The translations under genes and the position numbers were made by a program. Below are positions 6,169 through 14,476 of a stretch of DNA of 44,967 bases, piece by piece (position 1 is the stretch's first letter; the number at the start of each line of letters is the position of its first letter). The notes beneath the pieces are model-generated. The model searched no databases, was not told the origin of the DNA, and worked only from the letters and a program-made list of their open reading frames with translations. Origin of the DNA: Methanocella sp. (GTDB taxonomy: Archaea > Halobacteriota > Methanocellia > Methanocellales > Methanocellaceae); NCBI RefSeq assembly GCF_035506375.1, contig NZ_DATJPM010000034.1, positions 1 to 44,967 on the forward strand, given 5' to 3'.

Positions 6169-8472
6169 ATTAAACTAAAAACCACGCTCGGCGTCGCTGT
6201 TTTGCTCATGGTACTGCTGTCCTCGATAGCGGTCGTAGGAGCATCGCAGCCCGCGGCAGATAATTCTACTGACATGGGGGCATCGACCGGATATTCGACG
6301 TACATCGTCGCTTTCAACGACGGGCCGTCCGTGCAGGCGGAAAGCCAGGTCACGGACCTCGTGAGCTCGCTCAACGGTAAAGTGATCGACCACTATGGCA
6401 TCATCAACGGCATGTCGGTCACAATACCCGACAACATGGCGGGCAAACTTCAGTCGCTCGGCAACGTAAAGTACGTAGAGAAAGAGCAGACAGTCCAGGT
6501 ATTGCTGGATAAGGCGGTGCCCCAGATCGGCGCCGACAAGGTCTGGGCTTCCGGCTACACGGGCAAAGGCGTCAAGGTCGCCGTTATCGATACGGGCGTC
6601 GACACGAACCACCCCGACCTGAACGGCAACAAGGTCGTCGCCTGGGTCGACTACGTCAACGGCAAGACCACGCCGTACGATGACCACGGCCACGGCACGC
6701 ACGTGTCCAGCACCATCGCCGGCACGGGCAACGCCTCCAACGGCCAGTATAAAGGCGTAGCGCCCGAAGCCAGCCTGATGGTCGCGAAGGTCCTGTCGTC
6801 TTCCGGCTCGGGGAGCGACACGAACATCATCAAGGCCATCGACTGGGCCGTCAAGAACGGCGCACAGGTGATCTCCATGTCGCTGGGCAGTACGACACAC
6901 TCCCAGGCCATGGATGATGCCGTGAACAACGCCGTAAAGGCAGGCGTCGTAGTCGTCATCGCGGCGGGAAATAGCGGCCCGAGCGCAAAAACGATCTGCT
7001 GCCCGGGCGACAGCCCGTATGTCATTACGGTCGGCGCATCGGACCGGAACGATGCCATCGCCTCGTTCAGCTCCAGGGGGCCGAACCGGGACGGCAGCGT
7101 CAAGCCCGACGTTACTAACATGGGCGTCGGCCTGGTGGCGGCAAAAGCCGGAGGCACGGCCTCGACCGGCTACTATAAGGCCATGAGCGGCACTTCGATG
7201 GCCACCCCGATGACCTCGGGCGTCGTCGCCCTGCTCCTCCAGGCGAACAAGACGCTGACACCGGAGCAGGTCAAGACCGTCCTGGAAAAGACGGCAAAGC
7301 CGCTGGGCGGCAGCGTGCCCAATAATGACTACGGCTACGGCCGTGTCGACGCCAAGGCGGCACTGGACTACGTGCTGACCGGCAAGGTGCCGGCACCTAC
7401 GCCCACGCCGACCCCGTCGCCGGGCGTGAGCCCGACCCCGACCCCGACACCTCAGCCGGGAACCGGGTCATCGGTCGCCCTGACCAGCATGTTCGCCAAG
7501 TACAATAACCAGTACGGGCGCATGGAGCAGTTCCAGGTCAAGGCGGGCACGACTATCAGCCAGGGCATAATGATGTCGAATACCGGCGGATCGGCCGATT
7601 CGTATACCGTCTCCGTAAGCGGAATACCGGATGCGTGGTGGACTTTAACGGGCTATTCCGGGGACACCCTGCAGCCAAATGGCATGGCGTACCTGACTCT
7701 GGCGGTAACGCCGGCGGCCAGCACGGCGACCGGAACGTATACCATAACGGTGACTGCCACGTCCACATCGGACAGCAGCGTCAGGGCCACGAAGTCCTAC
7801 ACGCTCAACGTGGCGGGCGTGGCGGTTTCGCCGACCCCCAACCCGACTATATCGCCGACGCCTATACCTACCCCCGGAAAATCGTTCTCCGGGAGTGCAT
7901 CGACGAGCCAGGAGTACTATGAGTACCTGACACCGTCGGCCGCAGGCCAGGTAACGGCGACGATAAACTGGGCGAGCAAGTACTCGGACCTGAACGCGTA
8001 CCTGTATGACCCGTCCGGTAAGCTCGTAGCCAAGTCCGAAAACAGGTACACGACCACCGAAACGGTGCAGTATAACGCTCCGGCCGGCGGCTACTACCTG
8101 CTCAAGGTGACCGCTAACACGTACGCTGGCGTCGCTTTCACGGGCACGTCCAGCGCCGACACGGCGCCGGCATACGTGAAGACGGGGACCGTGGGAAGCA
8201 CGCCGGTAACGTTCACGGTGAACGCTGATGGAGCGCTCCCTGTAAACGCGAGAGTCTCGTGGTCGTGGAGCTATAACACGATCGCGCTGTCGCTCGTCGA
8301 CGGCAGCGGTAATACGATCGCGCAGGGCACGAAGGCGGCGGAAGGCTTAAGCGGCGCCTACGAGCAGATCGACTGCACTCCTGCGGCGGGCACGTACACG
8401 CTGCAGCTCGTCTCCGACAGCACCTCGATACGCGGACTGAGCTATAAGCTGGTAACTCCGTTCCAGCTTTAG
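6169..8472 (+). CDS. Secreted subtilisin-like serine protease, probable ATT start
   Basis: Extracellular S8 protease of about 767 residues. From the proposed start: signal peptide (KLKTTLGVAVLLMVLLSS, cleavage near ASQPA), an I9-type propeptide (YIVAFNDGPS to YVEKEQ), then the catalytic domain with Asp141 (VAVIDTGVD), His175 (DHGHGTHV), oxyanion Asn267 (AAGNSGP) and Ser343 (SGTSMATP). A Thr/Pro linker, a beta-sandwich domain, a second linker and two PPC-like beta domains follow. The first usual start codon is TTG 6202, which removes the charged end of the signal peptide and lacks a ribosome-binding site. ATT at 6169 has GGAGG seven bases upstream and restores a full signal peptide. The ATT start is inferred; the enzyme call is secure. 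Confidence 0.95.
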   Translation: MKLKTTLGVAVLLMVLLSSIAVVGASQPAADNSTDMGASTGYSTYIVAFNDGPSVQAESQVTDLVSSLNGKVIDHYGIINGMSVTIPDNMAGKLQSLGNVKYVEKEQTVQVLLDKAVPQIGADKVWASGYTGKGVKVAVIDTGVDTNHPDLNGNKVVAWVDYVNGKTTPYDDHGHGTHVSSTIAGTGNASNGQYKGVAPEASLMVAKVLSSSGSGSDTNIIKAIDWAVKNGAQVISMSLGSTTHSQAMDDAVNNAVKAGVVVVIAAGNSGPSAKTICCPGDSPYVITVGASDRNDAIASFSSRGPNRDGSVKPDVTNMGVGLVAAKAGGTASTGYYKAMSGTSMATPMTSGVVALLLQANKTLTPEQVKTVLEKTAKPLGGSVPNNDYGYGRVDAKAALDYVLTGKVPAPTPTPTPSPGVSPTPTPTPQPGTGSSVALTSMFAKYNNQYGRMEQFQVKAGTTISQGIMMSNTGGSADSYTVSVSGIPDAWWTLTGYSGDTLQPNGMAYLTLAVTPAASTATGTYTITVTATSTSDSSVRATKSYTLNVAGVAVSPTPNPTISPTPIPTPGKSFSGSASTSQEYYEYLTPSAAGQVTATINWASKYSDLNAYLYDPSGKLVAKSENRYTTTETVQYNAPAGGYYLLKVTANTYAGVAFTGTSSADTAPAYVKTGTVGSTPVTFTVNADGALPVNARVSWSWSYNTIALSLVDGSGNTIAQGTKAAEGLSGAYEQIDCTPAAGTYTLQLVSDSTSIRGLSYKLVTPFQL

Positions 8473-8477
8473 GCTCC

Positions 8478-8502
8478 TTTTTTTATCTTTTTTCTTAATC
8501 CT
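8478..8502 (+). terminator. U-tract terminator after the protease gene
   Basis: Two T runs (CCTTTTTTTATC then TTTTTTCTT) start a few bases after the stop codon without a strong hairpin. This is the usual archaeal termination signal. Confidence 0.5.
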
Positions 8503-8563
8503 CGTCTTTTGTATTATCAAACGTTTTGTACCTGCACATTGTGCCTACTTTTTGGTGATTCAA

Positions 8564-8734
8564 ATGGGAGGCTTAAAGAAAGAGGTCGAGGGTGCAGTAA
8601 AAGAGGCCGCCGGCAAGGCCGAGAAGGAAGCGGGCCGGGCTATGGGCAAGCGTGACGTGGAAGCGAAGGGCAAGCTGCGGGAAGAAATCGGAAAAGCTGA
8701 AAAAGCACTGGGCAGGGCCCAGAGAAAGCTATAA
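8564..8734 (+). CDS. CsbD-like small stress protein
   Basis: A 56-residue hydrophilic helical protein with repeating GK/EA-type units (VEGAVKEAAGKAEKEAG, DVEAKGKLREE, AEKALGRAQ). This is the pattern of CsbD-family proteins, which accumulate under stress in bacteria and also occur in methanogens. There is no signal peptide or membrane helix. The ATG at 8564 is preferred over the GTG at 8552 because it gives the normal family beginning MGGLKKEVEG. It converges on the reductase gene with 6 bases between the stops. The family call rests on composition and repeat pattern. Confidence 0.7.
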   Translation: MGGLKKEVEGAVKEAAGKAEKEAGRAMGKRDVEAKGKLREEIGKAEKALGRAQRKL

Positions 8735-8740
8735 GATATT

Positions 8741-9607
8741 TTATTTTGCGGGGGCCATGGAGCTCTTCATGGCCTCAAGCCCTTCGTCGATGCCGCGTAT
8801 CTTCATCATCGCGGCGACCTTCGAGATGTCGAGAGACAGGTCCCGGGGCATCCTCACGGTTAGACCCATCTCTTCCATGCTCAGGGGCACCAGCAAGTCT
8901 TCATTAAGGCCGAATATCCTGGCGATCCGCAGGCCCATCTCATAATGGCTTATGCGCTCGGGCCCGGCCAGGTTATATGTGCCGCTCATGCTCTCCAGTG
9001 TCATGAGCCTTACTGCTCTGGCGGCGTCCTCGATGTGGATCGGCGAGAAATACATGTCCCTCGCCAGCTCGATCTTCTGGCCGTAGCCCAGGCTCGAGAC
9101 CACGAAGCTCACAAAATTATCCGGATAATTACCATAAACGTCGCCCATCCTCACCGTCACGTGGTCGGCCGCCTTATCCACGGCCACCTCGCCCATGAGC
9201 TTGGTCTCGCCGTAGACGTTGATGGGGTTGACGTGGTCGTATTCTGTGTAAAGCCCGCCCGGCTTGCGGCCGTCGAACACATATGCCGACGAGAGATATA
9301 TTATGCGGGCCCTCAGTTGGGCCGACGCTTCGACGAAGAACCGCGCGCCCCGCGTGTTGAATTCCATGGCGTCGAGCCGGTTCTTCTCGCAGTACTCGAC
9401 ACTGGATACCTCCTCGGTAAGGATCAGGCTTTCAGGCTTGAATTGCCTGACGACGCGCGCCACATCGGCGTTGTTCTTGACGTCGTAGCCGGCACATCCG
9501 GAGGCCGGGGACGGGTGCCCTTTATCGCACGCCCACGACACTTCACGGTCTTTAAGCGCTTCATGGATAGCGGTACCCATCGGGCCGCAGCCTAGGATCA
9601 GGATCAT
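8741..9607 (-). CDS. RmlD-type NAD(P)-dependent sugar reductase/epimerase
   Basis: A 288-residue extended short-chain dehydrogenase. Seen: a Rossmann start with ILILGCGPMGTA (G-x-G-x-x-G variant), the strand IIYLSSAYVFDG, the catalytic YGETK (Tyr/Lys) after NPIN, a VRMGDVYG segment and a substrate-domain stretch YNLAGPERISHYEMG. This is the layout of dTDP-4-dehydrorhamnose reductase and related nucleotide-sugar reductases. No other rhamnose or surface-sugar genes are adjacent, so the substrate cannot be named. It is cytoplasmic and appears monocistronic. Confidence 0.85.
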   Translation of the reverse strand: MILILGCGPMGTAIHEALKDREVSWACDKGHPSPASGCAGYDVKNNADVARVVRQFKPESLILTEEVSSVEYCEKNRLDAMEFNTRGARFFVEASAQLRARIIYLSSAYVFDGRKPGGLYTEYDHVNPINVYGETKLMGEVAVDKAADHVTVRMGDVYGNYPDNFVSFVVSSLGYGQKIELARDMYFSPIHIEDAARAVRLMTLESMSGTYNLAGPERISHYEMGLRIARIFGLNEDLLVPLSMEEMGLTVRMPRDLSLDISKVAAMMKIRGIDEGLEAMKSSMAPAK

Positions 9608-9733
9608 AATGTCTCCAAATAGTGAACGTACTAGTATATTCGCTTACTGCTGATATACTTTCCATTGAAGGATAGCAGCTAACGTTTATTCTTACCGTTG
9701 AAAAAGCCAAATATGCTGGTATATATCCAAAAA

Positions 9734-9770
9734 CTAAAAAAATGAAAAAAGAAAAAGGTGTCCGGTATGC
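9734..9770 (-). terminator. U-tract terminator of the ribosomal protein operon
   Basis: Right after the L12 stop codon the minus strand reads CACCTTTTTCTTTTTTC and then another run of seven T. Long uninterrupted U-tracts terminate archaeal RNA polymerase without needing a hairpin, so this is the likely end of the L11-L1-L10-L12 transcript. Confidence 0.6.
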
Positions 9771-10094
9771 TTAACCGAACAGGGCGGAGAGACCTTCCAT
9801 GCCGGTGGCCTCTTCCTCTTCCTTCTTCTTCTCTTCCTTGGGAGCCTCAGCTGCCGGGGCGCCTGCCGCCGGGGCCGCCGCTGCCGCGGCCGGAGCCGCC
9901 GCGAAGGCCGCCTTGGAGATGGCCTCGTCGATGTTGACGCCCTCGAGCGCCGCTACCAGCGCCTTGACACGGGCCTCGTTCACTTCGACACCAGCCGCCT
10001 TCAGGACGGTAGTGACGCCGGTCTCATCCACAGGCTTGCCAGCCTTGTGTAACAGTAAAGCTGCGTATACGTATTCCATTTTAATACACCTCAA
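9771..10094 (-). CDS. rpl12: Large-subunit ribosomal protein P1/L12
   Basis: Stalk protein of the large ribosomal subunit, 107 residues. It has the N-terminal helical dimerisation domain (MEYVYAALLLHKAGKPVDE), an Ala/Pro-rich hinge and a charged KKEEEEA tail ending GMEGLSALFG, the conserved factor-recruiting end of archaeal P1. It is the last gene of the operon. Translation starts three bases after the L10 stop, with a GAGGTG ribosome-binding site inside the L10 end, so the two are probably coupled. Confidence 0.97.
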   Translation of the reverse strand: MRCIKMEYVYAALLLHKAGKPVDETGVTTVLKAAGVEVNEARVKALVAALEGVNIDEAISKAAFAAAPAAAAAAPAAGAPAAEAPKEEKKKEEEEATGMEGLSALFG

Positions 10095-10097
10095 ATA

Positions 10098-11009
10098 TCA
10101 TACTTTTGACTTTAATTCTTCGTCTAACGCGTTGGCGTTCTTCGCCTTCGCTTCCTTTGCGACGGAGAGCATCTCGGCCTCCGCCTTAGAGAGTATCATG
10201 TCCATGGCGTCCTTCTCGAAGATGGGCGCGTTGACGGCGAGCGCCTTGGATTCCCGGACCGCCTTCTGGATGAGCGGCTCGATGGTCTCCTTGTTGGCGA
10301 TGCCGGCCTCTAAGCTCAGGCTCAGGGCCTGGCCCGCGGCCTTTGCGAACATGTTCCTCAGCTCGTTCTCGTCCATCGAGAGGTCCGACGGCATATAAAT
10401 GGTGTGGCCCTCGATGACTGCCTTTAAATTCAGGCCGATCTCCATGGGGAAGATCTCGAGCCTGCCGAGGATCTCCGCCTGCTTGGCGGTGAACTTTTCG
10501 CCCTTCTTCACGACGACCTTGTCGTTCTTGATGACGACCTTGCCGCCCTCGATGCCCGCCGGGATGCCGGCCTGCTGCATTTCTCCCACGATGGGGCCGG
10601 GCTTGAACGAGGTCGGGCCCTTCGTGACCGAGACATCGGCCGGTGCCGTGTCGCCGGACTTCGCCGGTGCCTTTGACTTCGTGGCCTCGAGCAGCTTGTA
10701 GAGCTTGAAGGGGTTTGAGTTCGTGTAGACGAGCACGATCTGGCCGTCGACGTACTTCGCCAGTTCCCGGGCTTTCTCGTCCTTGGGCAGCGAATCGAAC
10801 GCGATGGTGGTCAGCGTGTTCCGGATCATCTTCATCGTCACGGTGCCCCGGAGCTTCTGCCTCATCTTCTGTAAGGCGTCGGCCGGGACTCCCCGGACGT
10901 CGACGATGCCCGTGACCTTGTGCGAGTGGACGTTATCGACGATCTCCTTGATCTCATCCATCTTCCACTGGGGAATGTGGACGCTGTGGTGAATCTCGGT
11001 AGCTTCCAT
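10098..11009 (-). CDS. rpl10: Large-subunit ribosomal protein P0/L10
   Basis: Base of the ribosomal stalk, 303 residues. It binds 23S rRNA through the N-terminal domain and several P1/L12 dimers through C-terminal helices. Seen: the L10 core (VRGVPADALQKMRQKLRG, MKMIRNTLT), the archaeal insertion domain (TSFKPGPIVGEMQQAGIP) and the long helical spine (SLSLEAGIANKETIEPLIQKA). The acidic LFG-type tail seen in some archaeal P0 proteins is absent here; the protein ends ELKSKV. The AAGGTGAT ribosome-binding site lies in the end of the L1 gene. Confidence 0.97.
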   Translation of the reverse strand: MEATEIHHSVHIPQWKMDEIKEIVDNVHSHKVTGIVDVRGVPADALQKMRQKLRGTVTMKMIRNTLTTIAFDSLPKDEKARELAKYVDGQIVLVYTNSNPFKLYKLLEATKSKAPAKSGDTAPADVSVTKGPTSFKPGPIVGEMQQAGIPAGIEGGKVVIKNDKVVVKKGEKFTAKQAEILGRLEIFPMEIGLNLKAVIEGHTIYMPSDLSMDENELRNMFAKAAGQALSLSLEAGIANKETIEPLIQKAVRESKALAVNAPIFEKDAMDMILSKAEAEMLSVAKEAKAKNANALDEELKSKV

Positions 11010-11011
11010 CC

Positions 11012-11653
11012 TTACATCACCTTCACGGCGGGCCCCATCGTCGTCTTCACGTAGACGGAGCCGATGTTCATCTTGCCTTTCTCGAGCTTGCCCTCGATGC
11101 GGTTTAAGATAGCGTCGATGTTATCGGCGATCTGTTCCGGCTGCATCGTCTCGTTGCCGATGATCGTGTGGAACGTCATCCTGTCTTTCGAGCGCACTTT
11201 TATAGCCTTCTTGAGCCTGGTCACCATGTTGGTGACGTCCGCCTGGGGCGGTAACGGCGTCGGCATCTTGCCGCGCGGGCCCAGCACCTGGCCGAGCTTC
11301 TTACCGATGGCGGGCATGTAGGCGGTCTCAGCTATAAAGAAGTTGACCTCTTTCGCGAGCTTTTTAGCCCGAACCTTGTCCCCGCCCAGTTTATCAATTT
11401 CTTCAGGGGGGAAGACATAGTCGGCGCCAGCCTTTTCAGCATTGATGGCCACGTCGCCCTTTGCGAAGACGCAAACTTTGACGGGCTTGCCCCGGCCCGA
11501 GGGGAGAATTATTTCTTCATCCACACGGTTCTTGGGCTGGCTCAAATCTATGTTCTTCAGGTTTATGGCAAGGTCAACGCTTTCGGTGAAATTCCGCTTG
11601 GGCTTATCGGCCAAGGCCTTCTTGACCGCTTCGACCGTTTCTTTTCTTGCCAT
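11012..11653 (-). CDS. rpl1: Large-subunit ribosomal protein L1
   Basis: Protein of the L1 stalk, 213 residues, which helps move deacylated tRNA out of the ribosome. In archaea it can also repress its own operon by binding mRNA. Seen: PRGKMPTPLP, a hallmark of L1, and NIGSVYVKTTMGP near the end. The start at MARKETVEA is chosen because GGAGG (11667-11663) lies 9 bases ahead of the ATG; an upstream in-frame extension to 11698 would run through a structured leader and is unlikely. Confidence 0.96.
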   Translation of the reverse strand: MARKETVEAVKKALADKPKRNFTESVDLAINLKNIDLSQPKNRVDEEIILPSGRGKPVKVCVFAKGDVAINAEKAGADYVFPPEEIDKLGGDKVRAKKLAKEVNFFIAETAYMPAIGKKLGQVLGPRGKMPTPLPPQADVTNMVTRLKKAIKVRSKDRMTFHTIIGNETMQPEQIADNIDAILNRIEGKLEKGKMNIGSVYVKTTMGPAVKVM

Positions 11654-11662
11654 TAGTTTATT

Positions 11663-11713
11663 CCTCCGTAGTCTGCGACCACTGGTCGTTCCGACCAATT
11701 ACGGTCTACTACG
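11663..11713 (-). promoter_or_regulatory. Nested hairpin abutting the L1 ribosome-binding site
   Basis: The leader between L11 and L1 folds, in mRNA sense, as CGTAGT (11713-11708) with ACTACG (11672-11667), GACC with GGTC, and an inner perfect hairpin TGGTCG-GAA-CGACCA (11697-11683). The last G of the outer stem is the first G of the GGAGG ribosome-binding site. Position and shape suit an L1-binding autoregulatory element, as known for L1 operons of other archaea. Binding is inferred. Confidence 0.5.
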
Positions 11714-11727
11714 ACAGAATAACAAAA

Positions 11728-12210
11728 TCAGAGTGATCCTGCTAATTTGTCGTCGTACTGTCCCGCATTGATGTCTGCGTATATGTCCTTGGCCTTCTTG
11801 CCCTCGATGGTAATGCCCAGCGACACGCAGGTACCGATGACTTCCTTCGCCGCGTTCTTCTTGGTGTAAGAAAGGAATGCTCCCTTCTTCTTCGCGACGA
11901 CGGCCAGTACCTGGTCCATGGTGACGTTACCTACCTGGACGGTGTTGGGTGTACCGGAGCCCTTCTCGATCTTGGCTTCGGCAAGAAGTAACGCAGATGT
12001 CGGTGGTGTGCCAACTTCAACTGTAAAGTTCTTGCTGGCGTCGACCTTGATCTTGACCGGGACGGTCATGCCGTTATACTCCGCGGTCTTCTTGTTGATC
12101 TCGTCGACCACTTTCTTTATGTTGATGCCTAAAGGACCAAGCGAGGGACCCAGCGGGGGACCCGGATTCGCCCTGCCTCCTGGCACCAAGACTTCTACTA
12201 CATCTGCCAT
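11728..12210 (-). CDS. rpl11: Large-subunit ribosomal protein L11
   Basis: GTPase-centre protein, 160 residues, binding 23S rRNA near the stalk. Seen: the N-terminal VEVLVPGGRANPGPPLGPSLGPLG segment typical of L11, PVKIKVD, and the C-terminal RNA-binding domain ending near IKAKD-like EGKKAKDIYADINAG. The start at MADVVEV is used because GAGGAG lies just upstream; the in-frame extension to 12249 has no support. First gene of the ribosomal operon, separated from L1 by a structured 74-base leader. Confidence 0.96.
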   Translation of the reverse strand: MADVVEVLVPGGRANPGPPLGPSLGPLGINIKKVVDEINKKTAEYNGMTVPVKIKVDASKNFTVEVGTPPTSALLLAEAKIEKGSGTPNTVQVGNVTMDQVLAVVAKKKGAFLSYTKKNAAKEVIGTCVSLGITIEGKKAKDIYADINAGQYDDKLAGSL

Positions 12211-12262
12211 TTCAAATTCTCCTCTATTTTGTAGAGAATGTTGGTTCAATAGGGTGGTTGAG

Positions 12263-12271
12263 GTATATAAA
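12263..12271 (-). promoter_or_regulatory. TATA box of the ribosomal protein operon
   Basis: Minus-strand TTTATATAC lies about 55 bases before the L11 start, which predicts a leader of about 30 nucleotides containing the GAGGAG ribosome-binding site. Confidence 0.5.
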
Positions 12272-12673
12272 TGTTAAGGTCAGGTTCTTATGTTTAATAT
12301 ACAGCTGATATTAGGATATAAGTAAAATGAAGCCGGCATTTATTAATTCGCATTGAAATAGTTTTTTTCGAGAAATATTTGCTGCGTTGAATATTGATAG
12401 GTCATAGTTTAGCGAGCAGTCTTATTTTTATCGTTTGCATAATAGCCAAAATTTATTGACAGTTTCCGATTATCTTCTTCACTTTAATGAAAATTAACTA
12501 GCTTAGAAATCGTTTACTAATTAACAAAATTTGACTTATTCAATATGGCATTTATTTCCGGATTATGATTTTTCTCTGTACATCTCGTTTCACCCGAAGG
12601 CTATCTAATATTACTTTAGTCCCAATTCTGGATATTCTTAAATAATAGTTTATTAAACCTCAGGCACCCACAC

Positions 12674-12781
12674 ATGAAGACCTTCATCCTAGTCTATCCC
12701 ACCTTCGTCCCGTCCGAAGTGATCCTCGCCATTATGTTTATGAAAACGGTCGGCTGAATCGTGACCGTCAGCATATTCTAA
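12674..12781 (+). pseudogene. Remnant of a DJ-1/PfpI-family gene
   Basis: The ATG ORF MKTFILVYPTFVPSEVILA resembles the opening strand and helix of DJ-1/PfpI-family proteins. It runs to a TGA at 12755-12757; the same frame then continues IVTVSIF, the expected next strand, and stops at 12781. Nothing further of the family is visible. Together with the surrounding AT-rich 600-base gap, this looks like the last trace of a decayed gene. The rest of 12272-12894 holds no feature I can support. Confidence 0.4.
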
Positions 12782-12894
12782 AAAAATATCTGCACTTGCT
12801 CTGCATCTTATTCAAGCTCGGCTAAAACTATGTTTAATCGGCGTATGGCCCGCATTGGATAAAGTTATTATATTTATAAAATAAATAATGTAAC

Positions 12895-13251
12895 GTGCCC
12901 TTAAAGTTTGATACAATATTTTTCTCAAAAGGCGAGATTACTTACCGCCTGCATTTCCCCTACATACTGGGCGACGTCAGAAAGTCGATGCTGCTGAGCG
13001 ACGATGACGGCAAGTTCTCGTCCGACACCAGGGAATATTTTATTAAGGGGTATACTTATGGCAGCGCCACATACGATATCCATGTTAAAGAGATTGGCGC
13101 AGACATCTTCCCCGGGCGGATTGATGCCTTGTTCACAAAAGGTGATAATATAGAGCCAATACCCCTCGACTTTCTGGAGAATATCCGGACCCGGAAAGAA
13201 GAGGCGACGCAGAACCGGATCGCTATCACGGTCAATGGCAAGCCAGTATGA
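12895..13251 (+). CDS. Hypothetical 118-residue protein
   Basis: Not recognised. It is a soluble, mixed-charge protein with strand-rich text (EITYRLHFPYILGD, SATYDIHVKEIGADIFPGRID) and no signal or membrane helix. The GTG start has no ribosome-binding site, but a TATA-like TTATATTTATAAAA lies at about 12866-12880, so the message is probably leaderless and starts at or near the GTG. Its stop overlaps the ATG of the next ORF as ATGA, which suggests co-translation. Confidence 0.6.
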   Translation: MPLKFDTIFFSKGEITYRLHFPYILGDVRKSMLLSDDDGKFSSDTREYFIKGYTYGSATYDIHVKEIGADIFPGRIDALFTKGDNIEPIPLDFLENIRTRKEEATQNRIAITVNGKPV

Positions 13252-13466
13252 TAGGCTGGACGGCTACGATAATTAATTTTTCAAGCACTATCGAAAATGC
13301 GATCCTGGAAAAGGGCATCGGCCAGCCGGAAGCCATCGCATTATATGAAAATTCCAGGTATCGTCGCATCGATAACTACGGGCCGTATGCGAATGACCCT
13401 GAAAGTATCCATATGGCTAAAGAGTTATCGAAAAGTGACCTGACGCCCTGGTCCTGGTCATCATAA
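13248..13466 (+). pseudogene. Hypothetical membrane-anchored protein, probably frameshifted
   Basis: The ATG ORF of 72 codons (MIGWTATIINFSSTIENA to SDLTPWSWSS) overlaps the preceding gene as ATGA. Just before its stop, another frame opens that encodes a clear membrane helix (DALVLVIIILALLAKDLAI, from about 13442) and continues into the start of the next gene. A single-base shift near 13435 would join the two into one C-terminally anchored protein. It is either a recent frameshift, a sequencing error, or chance. Family not recognised. Confidence 0.4.
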
Positions 13467-13526
13467 TCCTCGCCTTACTGGCAAAGGATTTAGCCATAAC
13501 CCGACATTACTATTTGGCGGGATATT

Positions 13527-14033
13527 ATGCCCTTAAGCATAGGTTCCATTTTACACTGGGTCAGCCTGCGGCCGGGCAGACATTGCTACGAGCTGCGGGA
13601 AGGCGATAATACGCTGGCGGCACTCGAATGGAAAAGCCCCGGCGATCCTGAAGCGGAAGGCATGGCCGGCGAGAGGCGAATATCGTTCAGGCGCAGGGGA
13701 TTCTTCTTCCGCCAGACCGTCATCTCCGAAGCGGATACGGGATTTGAGATCGCCACATTCAAGTTCTATGGCGGCGACAGGGGCACCCTGACGTTCAGTG
13801 ACGGCTACCGGCTCAAGTGGAGGTTCGAGGGCATCCCTGAGTCAAAGTGGTTCTTTACGACGGATAAGGGCAGCGAGCTGCTTTGTTTCACCGTGCCCAG
13901 GCCAAAAAAGGGTGGCACCGTCCGGATCGCGGCCGATGTCGAGGTACTGCGCGAGATAGACGAAAAGTCGATCATCCTGCTGGCCGTGATCGGCTGGTAT
14001 AACATCCATGGCATCCTGTCCATGTCAAAGTGA
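13527..14033 (+). CDS. Hypothetical beta-rich protein (LURP-one-like appearance)
   Basis: A 168-residue soluble protein with many short amphipathic strands and conserved-looking aromatic/Gly turns (HCYELREGDNTLAALEW, GFFFRQTVISEADTGFEIATF, TFSDGYRLKWRF). Alternating strands ending in a hydrophobic C-terminal helix (ILLAVIGWYNIH) resemble LURP-one/scramblase-like barrels, but the match is only by eye. A GGCGGG ribosome-binding site lies 6 bases before the ATG. Its 3' half overlaps, in antisense, a poor lipoprotein-like ORF. Confidence 0.6.
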   Translation: MPLSIGSILHWVSLRPGRHCYELREGDNTLAALEWKSPGDPEAEGMAGERRISFRRRGFFFRQTVISEADTGFEIATFKFYGGDRGTLTFSDGYRLKWRFEGIPESKWFFTTDKGSELLCFTVPRPKKGGTVRIAADVEVLREIDEKSIILLAVIGWYNIHGILSMSK

Positions 14034-14239
14034 GGCTTATACTGGCGACTGACGCCGGGCAACGTCCTTTTGTAAAAGTCGGGAGACGTTTGTCCGGGAA
14101 GCCTGGCCTGGCCATCAGGCTCTGCCAGGACAGATGGAGACGCATCTGCCGCCTGAGTAGAAGTGGCCGGCCTCGTCACGAAGGTGCACCCATAGCAGCC
14201 GCTCGTTGATAAGAGCAGCATCAACATAACTATCATCAA
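13805..14239 (-). pseudogene. Truncated lipoprotein gene or overlapping ORF
   Basis: The first 60 or so codons on the minus strand (14239 to about 14040) encode a lipoprotein signal with a lipobox-like LSTSGC and a Thr/Ala/Pro-rich linker (TRPATSTQAADASPS), as in the other lipoproteins of this window. The frame then runs 228 bases antisense through the 3' end of the preceding gene. That overlap is too long to be normal, so the distal part of the gene has probably been lost. The start is TTG only. Confidence 0.3.
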
Positions 14240-14476
14240 TAAATTTTTTCCTGCGATAATACGGGTATAAGAAATATATATCGCCTTACTATTATATATT
14301 TAATAGTAATTATTTAAGTAGCTATCAATTAATCATGCCAAATAATCCATATATTTTTTATATGGCAAGCGTCGGCAGCGCAAACCCACTCTTGATTCAG
14401 ATGCTCTTATATACTCGAAGAATATGTATGAGTTGGAGTGATATAATTGACATGTACATATCAAGGACAATGCCCT

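Noticed and set aside
6175..6900. 241-codon minus-strand ORF opposite the protease gene
   Set aside because: Composition is that of an antisense frame (Arg/Val/Asp repeats); the protease domains on the other strand are certain.
8945..9595. 216-codon plus-strand ORF opposite the RmlD-type reductase
   Set aside because: Antisense shadow of a clear Rossmann enzyme.
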